Shown: one piece after another, positions 56,315 through 64,000 of the stretch
Numbering within the stretch: the first letter of the stretch is position 1
Layout of the letters: every line of letters begins with the position of its first letter
DNA from: Cephalotus follicularis
Taxonomy: Eukaryota > Streptophyta > Magnoliopsida > Oxalidales > Cephalotaceae
Length of the DNA: 64,000 bases
Direction: 5' to 3'
Assembly: GCA_001972305.1 (NCBI GenBank)
Contig: BDDD01002028.1
Coordinates: 1-64,000 of the forward strand
Notes under the pieces: model-generated
What the model was told of the DNA's origin: nothing
Database searches by the model: none
What the model saw: only the letters and a program-made list of their open reading frames with translations
Translations under genes and position numbers: made by a program

Positions 56315-58735
56315 TGTCACACCCCGTTTTTCGGTTCCATACCATAAGACAACATATATGGTGATATCAGTATTAAACATACATTCCAGCATTTCATTTA
56401 ACAAAAAAAAAAACAATATGCGGAAACAGTCAATAAGCCGGAATATAAAATTTCAAGCCATCCGCACGCATCCCATACTACGTGCGGGTACAATTCAACA
56501 TTATCCTTAATATAAGGAAAACAACATAACGAGGTATGATTCGTTCATTACATTACAATACATCAAAAGAAAAATAACAACCTTAAAACGACAAAAGTAG
56601 AAGCTCTCCAAGCTTCAGCCGCAACTCCCAGTCTTCACTTAATCTGAAACTGTAGGGGGGTTAGTCGTTGTCCTCACTTGGCTAAGTAGGAAGATAAAGT
56701 ATACTGAGGAATATATGAATGCAACATGTATGACAGTTTATACCAAAATAACATTTAGATGGCGAATATAAGAGCAATCACGCCAAGTGGCCATAAACAA
56801 TTCATATGCAAGAATACCGCACAAGGGTACAATCAATTCATACAGTGGTTTGGGTGACGCATATCGCTAACTCCTAGCACAAACTGCGCACCACCTAATC
56901 CATCACCCTTCATTGAGGCTGATAGATCAGGTACGTTGACTACCGGCGTCGGCGGGTAGTTTAACATTAAGTTCTGCAATTGCAGACAGTGTGGGTGATA
57001 TTCTGGCCAACTCCTGGCACACAGGATCACCATCCGTACATCTCATGTGAGGAAACGATATCAGTACAGTGGTGGTTTCCAAATCGGAAACAAACAGTAG
57101 GTAATAAACAGTAGTTGACAATCAGTAATTCCTTGTAAATAATAGTTATCATAGGAAAATGGTGTTTAACCACAATTTGTGCATATAGCACATAGTTCGT
57201 TCAATCAGTGAAATATCAGTAATAATGATGTTAAATAACATCAAACAGTATGTACCTTATAATGGTAACATATACAATTCAATATCAATGCAAAACAGTA
57301 GCAATTCAATTGATGTTGTGCAATTTTCTGCCCAGAACAGTCGACTGCCCACAAGATCCAGCCAACTTTTGGGTTGAGTAGTCGACTGTTTTCCATAACA
57401 GTCGGCTGTTTTTGCCCAGAAATGCAGGCAGAACAGTTTATGTGTAGTTCAATTCAATGCCAAATCAGTTCAATGCAAGGAGAATTTAACATACATGAAA
57501 TGCATGATCATATCTTCCAAACCATAACACTACCCCTACCTCAATTTGCTATCCCAAGATCAATTGAATGATCTTTCTCTTTAAAGTTCCCAAAGCCTTT
57601 TTCCAAGCTTTCACCAATCAATTCTTTTTAATCACAGCAGTTCAATCTATGCATGTTATAGAGACATGCATCAATTTCAATAATTCAACAACTACAATAT
57701 AACAATAGTGCAATCATTCATTTCCCAAGTCCTAATTTCCCTTTCTCAACTTCCTTTTTGTTCTAAGCTAACACCATTCAATTTCGGATTCTTTGGTATT
57801 AGTGTTGGCAGAAGATGTAAGTGTACTCTTAGGGAAATCTGTAGTTATAACAATCAATTAACAACAATAATTCAAGTTGGAATTACTAAATTCTCTAATC
57901 TTCATATTTCCATACTCTTTTCCCCTTTCCATCAACATTTCAATCATTCCAATATTGTTAGCCTTAATCATTCAGAAGTTATCTAACCCTCTAGCTACCT
58001 TATTAACAACACTACTTAGGCAGGGAGTTTAGATTATCTTACCAGGAAGTATTCAAAGCTTCACTTTTCCTTCCTTTGGAGCTCTAACTCTCAATATGCA
58101 TCCAAGACAATCCTCCAGCAATTCCCTTCTTCTTTTAGTGTTTAACAACACTCATAATCAGTCCATGCACAGGTGATATAGGCTCACCAATCGGGAATTT
58201 CGTCAAGCCTTTCTCTCCCACATTTACTCCTTCTCTCTCTCACATGCATCTCTTCATTTCTCACCCTTTTCTCTCTTCAAATCTACAGGTGGCAGGCCTG
58301 CAAGGTGCAGAGCACATGCAACGGCTCTCCTTGCATGTCATGGTCGTTTATGCATGTCCCCGACACCTGTCCTTAAGCATGCCATGCTCAAGTTCAGTTG
58401 ACACCTGCACAGACACATGTTCTGTCGAATTTACAGTCGACTGGATGCATCGTCCAGTCGACTGTCCATAACACGCAGCAGCCAGTCCACTGTTCCCCTG
58501 TGACAGTCGACTGCTTCTTCTTAAGCCAGGCAGTCGACTTCTCCCCTGTGGCAGTCGGCTGCCAAGGGCTGTTTCAGGGTTCTTTGAGTTTGATTTTTAC
58601 CAAATTGTATCTCCATCCATCCCAAACAATTATCAATCACAAAATTATGATAATTGGTCAGATAATTCAATTAAAATGTATATTTATTTTAAACATGGAA
58701 ATCAATATACATTAATTGAATTTGCGGTTATTACA
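56315..58735 (-). repeat. Gypsy-D2 3' LTR (2421 bp)
   Basis: It starts (minus strand) TGTAATAACCGC at 58735 and ends CGGGGTGTGACA at 56315. It carries stem-loop 2 at 56462-56487 (CCGCACG / CGTGCGG), stem-loop 1 at 56661-56685, and CAGTCGACTG clusters at 57337-57410 and 58385-58560. ORFs inside are shared by both LTR copies and carry no domain. Confidence 0.87.
56462..56487 (-). ncRNA. Conserved LTR stem-loop 2 (Gypsy-D2 3' LTR)
   Basis: On the minus strand CCGCACG / CGTGCGG is a 7-bp stem with the loop TAGTATGGGATG, identical to the loop in B and C. It lies 147 bp from the LTR end. Confidence 0.65.
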
Positions 58736-58750
58736 TTCCACCCTCCTTAA
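58736..58750 (-). promoter_or_regulatory. Gypsy-D2 polypurine tract
   Basis: On the minus strand TTTAAGGAGGGTGGAA directly precedes the 3' LTR start. The chromodomain frame reads through it because the normal stop is lost. Confidence 0.75.
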
Positions 58751-60660
58751 AGAAAAGTCGTCCTCGAATTTAACTCTTACATCACATCTCAAGAAGGTGG
58801 GGAAAAACTCCCTCATTCTGTCTTCACGTGCCCACGTAGCTTCCTCAGCTCCATGGAAACGCCAAAGCGCTTTTACCATAGGAATGGTCTTGTTCCTCAA
58901 TACCCTTTCCATTCGATCCATTGTCACCTCGGCAATTCCGATACAAAGTCCATGGTCACATGCTCCAATTTCTATTCAACCACTAGTAACGGTTGTAACA
59001 TTCCAACATATTTCTGATGTTCAGCTTTCGTTCACTGACAGATCAACATCTTGCCACATCTTCAGTAGTTTCCCGTTTCCTACCGCTCCACCCGAAACTC
59101 TTTTCCAGGTCGTGCCACATCTTGGTACTCCCTGGGTGGACACTGTAGCTCGACTGGTGAGCTTGTTGCAGTAGCTCATCCTTGATAGTCTCATCATCAG
59201 GGACACATATCCTTCCTCAGAACCTCAATATGCCATCCGTATGAATGGAGAACTCAGGCTTAGTGTCTAGGTTCTCATGGATACTCCACAATTCAGAGTT
59301 GCTATACTGAGCAATCGGAATACGCTCCATAAGTTCCGGTTGTGCTCTCATACGTGTCACCATAACCCCTCAGAAACCATGAACGGATTCCATCTCTGAA
59401 ACTCCTTCAATAGCTCCCACTATGAAACCATTGTTCCAGCAATCATTGCCTTACGAATTAGCGCAACGGTCACTACATCCGTCTTTTTCCCGGTGATATT
59501 GAATGTGGCAGTTGTAGTCATTGAAGAATTCCCCCCATCACCTCTGTCTCATGTTAAGCTCCTTCTAGAAAAACAAATATTTCAAGCTGAGCCTCATAGA
59601 GATAGTGCCTCCATTTCTGCAAAGCAAACACTATGGCTACCAGTTCCAGATCGTGTACGGAATAGTTTTCTTCGTACGGCTCTAGCTTCCTTGATGCGTA
59701 TGCAATCACCCTACCATGTTGCATAAGATCGCATCCCAAACCCTTCCTAGAAGTATTAGTGTAGGCAGTAAACCCCTCATTACCCTCCGGTAATGCCAAC
59801 ACTGGAGCCGAAATAAACCGACACTTCAACTCCTGGAAACTTGCCTCACAAGAGTCCTTCCACACAAGCTGGACTTCTTCGGAGTCAACTGTGTCAGTGG
59901 TGTAGCAAGCTTTGCAACTCCTTGAAGAATCTGCGGTAATAGCCAGCCAATCCCAAGAACTACGCACCTCCGTAACGTTCCTCGGATGGGGCCAATCAAC
60001 AATGCTTTCAATCTTCGAAGGATCCAATGACAATCCTTCACTCGACACTATGTGACCTAGGAAAGTCACATGATCTAGCCAAAACTCGCACTTGCTGAAT
60101 TGGCGTACAGCTGTTCCTCCCGTAGTGTCTGCAACACAATCTTCAAATGCTGCATGTGTTTCTCAATGCTCTCTGGGTAGATAAGAATGTCATCTAAAAT
60201 ATCACGACGAACTGATCACGATAGGGTTGGAACACTCTGTTCATCAGACACATAAAGGCTGTATGAGCATTAGTCAAACCAAACGACAGCATCAAACTCG
60301 TAGTGCCCATGTCTGGTTCGAAATGCGGTTTCCTCCACATCACCTTCTCTGATTCTCAACTGATGGTAACCTGTCCTCAGGTCAAGTTGGAGGATACAGT
60401 TGAGTCTTGAAATTGGTCGAACAACTCCTCAATATGTGGCAGAGGATATTTGTTCTCCCCAGTCACTTGATTTAGCAGCCTGTAATCAATGCATAGCCGC
60501 ATCGATTCATCCTTACTTTTCACGAACAGAACCGGTGCTCCCCACGAAGACGCGCTTGGTCTGATAAGGCCTTTATCAAGGTAATCCTGAAATTGAACCT
60601 CCAGCTCTTCCCGTTCAGTAGAAGCCATTCGGTATGGTGTTCTGGATATAAGAGCAGTCC
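58751..60660 (-). pseudogene. pol: Gypsy-D2 pol remnant: RT, RNase H, integrase zinc finger, chromodomain
   Basis: Coding similarity starts at 60660 with [12 protein letters not shown] and the RT block [16 protein letters not shown]...[10 protein letters not shown]. The RT palm (near 60200, with frameshifts and an altered FIDD region) and thumb ([17 protein letters not shown], near 60060) follow. RNase H is near 59790-59560 ([10 protein letters not shown] where YSDASxKGLG is usual, so a catalytic Asp is replaced). Only the integrase zinc-finger part is recognisable (SYSVHPG region near 59160, frameshifted). The DDE core is absent and the sequence passes directly to a chromodomain (LRNKTIPMVKALWRFHG..EEATWARED) at about 58905-58790. 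It cannot encode working integrase. Confidence 0.83.
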
Positions 60661-60914
60661 CAAATCATCTTTTGATAAGGAACTCTGACTATCGGAATCA
60701 CACTATTATCTATTCTCGCATCAGTCAGCAAGTATTCACTAGTTGGAGCAATTGCCTCCAAACATGTGCACACACACAGTGATGTAATGTAAGTTGTACA
60801 GAATCATGATGCAATGAATGGGTATGTGGTTATGGAGTCAATCGATACACAAGCAATTATAACTTCATATTAGTTATATCTTCTCTAGATGAGTATAACT
60901 TTACCTTGCATGAT
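60661..60914 (-). other. Unassigned spacer between Gypsy-D2 gag and RT
   Basis: About 250 bp without ORF, standing where protease should be. Gypsy-B has a spacer of nearly the same length at the equivalent position. I cannot establish similarity between the two by eye. Confidence 0.5.
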
Positions 60915-61472
60915 TCAATTGCTGGTATCACCTTGCGGTTGTGCAGCCGCGCCACTCCTACCAGCTCCATCATTACTGGGTCGAGCTTTCACTAAAGGAC
61001 ATCCATTCATGCGATGATCCGATGAACCACATCTCATGCACTTCCCAGCTTTCTTCCAGCACTTAGTTTCCTCATGATTCGAACGACCACAGAAATTACA
61101 TCGGAGGAGGGTCCTTGAACAAGAGGTATCTCGGGTAGCAGTCTGTCGAGGCTGTTTGGAAGCTTGCCTAGACCGTCCCGAAGGTTGTCTAACCTGTTGT
61201 ACCTGAATGTACAATCGTTGCATTTCCCCCATGTGAGCTGCACTAGCAGTCATCTGTTGTCGGAGAAAATGAGTCATCCGCTCCATATTTGCCGCGTTGG
61301 CTTGAATCTGTTGTTGAAAGAGGTCAGCCATGCGGTCAAAGTTACTCCTCTCGTCATGCTCTGGAGGAACGTTCATTCCTTCATCCACTACCGGATCATT
61401 TCCAGGTACTGGCGGTGCATTGACACCTCCGTCGGCTCTACGCCTTACTCTTCTACCACTTCGCAAGTCCAT
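60915..61472 (-). CDS. gag: Gypsy-D2 capsid-less gag, intact 185-aa ORF
   Basis: The start is taken as ATG 61472 (MDLRSGRRVRRRADGG), which follows ATATAGGAAAC as the gag start does in Gypsy-B and C. An upstream in-frame ATG at 61502 would add ten residues from the leader. The protein has a basic N-terminus and then two successive helical repeats (FDRMADLFQQQIQANAANME and RQQMTASAAHMGEMQRLYI). A basic S/R/Q linker and two intact zinc knuckles, CNFCGRSNHEETKC and CMRCGSSDHRMNGC, follow, with a stop at 60915. The capsid core is absent, and the linker matches the segment that follows capsid in Gypsy-C, so the removal is precise and in frame. It could bind nucleic acid and oligomerise but not form a standard shell. 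It is the only gag in the window without a stop. Confidence 0.75.
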   Translation of the reverse strand: MDLRSGRRVRRRADGGVNAPPVPGNDPVVDEGMNVPPEHDERSNFDRMADLFQQQIQANAANMERMTHFLRQQMTASAAHMGEMQRLYIQVQQVRQPSGRSRQASKQPRQTATRDTSCSRTLLRCNFCGRSNHEETKCWKKAGKCMRCGSSDHRMNGCPLVKARPSNDGAGRSGAAAQPQGDTSN

Positions 61473-61506
61473 TCGGTTTCCTATATGGAATGACATAATC
61501 ATCAGG

Positions 61507-63859
61507 AACGAGGTATGATTCGTTCATTACATTACAATACATCAAAAGAAAAATAACAACCTTAAAACGACAAAAGTAGAAGCTCTCCAAGCTTCAGCCG
61601 CAACTCCCAGTCTTCACTTAATCTGAAACTGTAGGGGGGTTAGCCGTTGTCCTCACTTGGCTAAGTAGGAAGATAAAGTATGCTGAGGAATATATGAATG
61701 CAACATGTATGACAGTTTATATCAAAATAACATTTAGATGGCCAATATAAGAGCAATCACGCCAAGTGGCCATAAACAATCCATATGCAAGAATACCGCA
61801 CAAGGGTACAATCAATTCATACAGTGGTTTGGGTGACGCATATCGCTAACTCCTAGCACAAACTGCTCACCACCTAATCCATCACCCTTCATTGAGGCTG
61901 ATAGATCAGGTACGTTGACTACCGGCGTCGGCGGGTAGTTTAACAGTAAGTTCTGCAATTGCAGACAGTGTGGGTGATACTCTGGCCAACTCCTGGCACA
62001 CAGGATCACCATCCGTAGCTAGTGATATCCTCCATCACGCGACTACGGCAGTAACATAGACAATCAATTCAATCAGTACAATCAGTAATAATATTACATA
62101 TATAATCAATATGCAATATCGAGGTGTTTTCTTTAGAAACATATAACATTTCAGTAATCGTACATCTCATGTGAGGAAACGATATCAGTACAGTGGTGGT
62201 TTCCAAATTGGAAACAAACAGTAGGTAATAAACAGTAGTTGACAATCAGTAATTCCTTGTAAATAATAGTTATCATTGGAAAATGGTGTTTAACCACAAT
62301 TTGTGCATATAGCACATAGTTCGTTCGATCAGTGAAATATCAGTAATAATGATGTTAAATAACATCAAACAGTATGTACCTTATAATGGTAACATATACA
62401 ATTAAATAACAATGCAAAACAGTAGCAATTCAATTGATGTTGTGCAATTTTCTGCCCAGAACAGTCGACTGCCCTCAAGAACCAGCCGACTGTTGGGTTG
62501 AGTAGTCGACTGTTTTCAATAATAGTCGACTGTTTTTGCCCAGAAATGCAGGCAGAACAGTTTATGTGTAGCGCAATTCAATGCCAAATCAGTTCAATGC
62601 AAGGAGAATTTAACATACATGAAATGCATGATCATATCTTCCAAACCATAACACTACCCCTACCTCAATTTGCTATCCCAAGATCAATTGAATGATCTTT
62701 CTCTTTAAAGTTCCCAAAGCCTTTTTCCAAGCTTTCACCAATCAATTCTTTTTAATCACAGCAGTTCAATCTATGCATGTTATAGACACATGCATCAGTT
62801 TCAATAATTCAACAACTACAATATAACAATAGTGCCATCATTCATTTCCCAAGTCCTAATTTCCCTTTCTCAACTTCCTTTTTGTTCTAAGCTAACACCA
62901 TTCAATTTCGGATTCTTTGGTATTAGTGTTGGCAGAAGATGTAAGTGTACTCTTAGGGAAATCTGTAGTTATAACAATCAATTAACAACAATAATTCAAG
63001 TTGGAATTACTAAATTCTCTAATCTTCATATTTCCATACTCTTTTCCCCTTTCCATCAACCTTTCAATCATTCCAATATTGTTAGCCTTAATCATTCAGA
63101 AGTTATCTAACCCTCTAGCTACCTTATTAACAACACTACTTAGGCAGGGAGTTTAGATTATCTTACCAGGAAGTGTTCAAAGCTTCACTTTTCCTTCCTT
63201 TGGAGCTCTAACTCTCAATATGCATCCAAGACAATCCTCCAGCAATTCCCTTCTTCTTTTAGTGTTTAGCAACACTCATAATCAGTCCATGCACAGGTGA
63301 TATAGGCTCACCAATCGGGAATTTCGTCAAGCCTTTCTCTCCCACATTTACTCCTTCTCTCTCTCACATGCATCTCTTCATTTCTCACCCTTTTCTCTCT
63401 TCAAATCTGCAGGTGGCAAGCCTGAAAGGTGTAGAGCACATGCAAGGGCTCTCCTTGCATGTCATGGCCGTTTATGCATGTCCCCGACACCTGCCCTTAA
63501 GCATGCCACGCTCAGGTTCAGTTGACACCTACACAGACACATGTTCTATCGAATTTACAGTCGATTGGATGCATCGTCCAGTCGACTGTCCACAACACGC
63601 AGCAGTCAGTAGACTGTTCCCCTGTGATAGTCGACTGCTTCTTCTTAAGCCAGGCAGTCGACTTCTCCCCTGTGGCAGTCGGCTGCCAAGGGCTGTTTCA
63701 GGGTTCTTTGAGTTTGATTTTCACCAAATTATATCTCCATTCATCCCAAACAATTATCAATCACAAAATTATGATAATTGGGCAGATAATTCAATTAAAA
63801 TGTATATTTATTTTAAACATGGAAATCAATATACATTAATTGAATTTGCGGTTATTACA
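61507..63859 (-). repeat. Gypsy-D2 5' LTR, lacking its last ~213 bp
   Basis: This aligns with 56528-58735 of the 3' LTR with few differences. Its 3' end, including stem-loop 2, and the PBS are deleted at 61506. It has one extra ~146-bp block (62015-62160) bounded by CGTA, and stem-loop 1 at 61640-61664 with a perfect stem. Confidence 0.85.
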
Positions 63860-63926
63860 GGATTATTATTTTATTCTGATGTCACCATATATGCTTGTCT
63901 ATGTAATGGAATAACGAGGTGTGGCA
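63860..63926 (+). repeat. Gypsy-D1 5' LTR, last 62 bp plus TSD copy
   Basis: TCTGATGTCACCATATATG...GAGGTGTGGCA matches the end of the D2 3' LTR (reverse complement of 56315-56380). It is followed at once by the D1 PBS. Confidence 0.8.
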
Positions 63927-63929
63927 GCA

Positions 63930-63941
63930 TGGTATCAGAGC
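63930..63941 (+). promoter_or_regulatory. Gypsy-D1 primer-binding site
   Basis: TGGTATCAGAGC lies 3 bp after the LTR end, with the same downstream leader (ATATTCCATATATGCTAGCT) as Gypsy-C. The D1 coding region lies beyond the window. Confidence 0.85.
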
Positions 63942-64000
63942 ATATTCCATATATGCTAGCTGGGATAAGTTTCTCAAAAATTAAGTAAATTGTTCATAAT
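63942..64000 (+). other. Gypsy-D1 leader, start
   Basis: Leader sequence shared with Gypsy-B and C. Gag would be expected shortly after the window edge. Confidence 0.7.

Larger units (their letters stand above)
56315..63859 (-). mobile_element. Gypsy-D2: non-autonomous chromovirus derivative inside Gypsy-D1 LTR
   Basis: Minus-strand element with 5' LTR 61507-63859 (3' end truncated), gag 61472-60915, pol remnants 60661-58751, PPT 58736-58750 and 3' LTR 56315-58735. Flanks GGGTT (56310-56314) and GGATT (63860-63864) form a TSD with one mismatch. The D1 LTR reads through once D2 is removed. The two D2 LTRs look nearly identical by eye, yet capsid, protease, half of RT continuity and the integrase core are missing. 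Confidence 0.85.

Noticed and set aside
63930-63945. Possible tRNA gene fragments (GGTATCAGAGC)
   Set aside because: These are retrotransposon primer-binding sites complementary to the tRNA 3' end, each placed 1-4 bp after an LTR.
63368-63988. 206-aa plus-strand ORF at the right edge
   Set aside because: It runs antisense through the D2 5' LTR and across its boundary into D1. The homologous LTR at 58244-58471 breaks the frame, and no domain is visible.

Overview
This window is plant nuclear DNA made almost entirely of LTR retrotransposons. The evidence is Ty3/gypsy polyproteins of the chromovirus type (chromodomain at the C-terminus), Ty1/copia polyproteins in the order gag-protease-integrase-RT-RNase H, LTRs of 1-3.7 kb with TG...CA ends, primer-binding sites matching initiator-methionine tRNA (TGGTATCAGAG...), and 5-bp target-site duplications (TSDs). 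I found no host gene, rRNA, tRNA gene or CRISPR array. Moderate G+C, AT-rich LTRs and heavy decay by stops and frameshifts fit pericentromeric or intergenic heterochromatin of a large-genome flowering plant. The species cannot be told from this sequence.

The layout is a set of Russian dolls resolved here from matched ends and TSDs. The names are mine. The outermost element is Copia-I (+): leader 208-637, gag 638-745 and 3285-3817, pol 37964-39353 and 42914-43937, 3' LTR 43938-45433. Into it went solo LTR J (746-3279, TSD ATGAG), Copia-G (-, 3823-37958, TSD TTATG), Gypsy-H (-, 39359-42908, TSD GATGA) and LTR E (from 45434). Copia-G itself holds solo LTR K in its leader (30774-34495) and the chromovirus Gypsy-A in its 3' LTR (6026-26355, TSD ACCCA; the unoccupied site is preserved in the sister LTR near 37925). 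Gypsy-A holds Gypsy-B in its 3' LTR (14934-25848). LTR E holds Gypsy-C (45544-52108, TSD TAAGC) and is then cut by the LTR of Gypsy-D1 at 53753. D1 is in turn split by the same-family, opposite-strand Gypsy-D2 (56315-63859, TSD GGGTT/GGATT). D1 resumes at 63860 and its primer-binding site lies at 63930, just before the window ends.

No element is intact. Gypsy-C keeps a nearly continuous gag-pol frame. Gypsy-A keeps all domains but with several breaks, plus an intact 128-codon extra ORF ahead of gag. Gypsy-B and Gypsy-D2 both carry a gag from which the capsid core has been removed in frame, and both also lack protease. D2 has near-identical LTRs, which suggests a non-autonomous lineage mobilised by relatives. 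Gypsy-H lacks gag N-terminus, integrase and the inner part of both LTRs, and an ambiguous base (N at 40496) sits at one of its junctions.

The least expected signals lie in the LTRs. Two stem-loops are conserved between otherwise divergent gypsy LTR families, one with compensatory stem changes and a fixed distance of about 145 bp to the LTR end. A third covarying hairpin occurs in the A and E LTRs. Clusters of TCGA-centred palindromes occur in the LTRs of at least six families across both the copia and gypsy superfamilies. Also notable are a 2.5-kb tail-to-tail inverted LTR repeat at 53753-58735 and LTR chimeras whose breakpoints fall at the base of a conserved hairpin.
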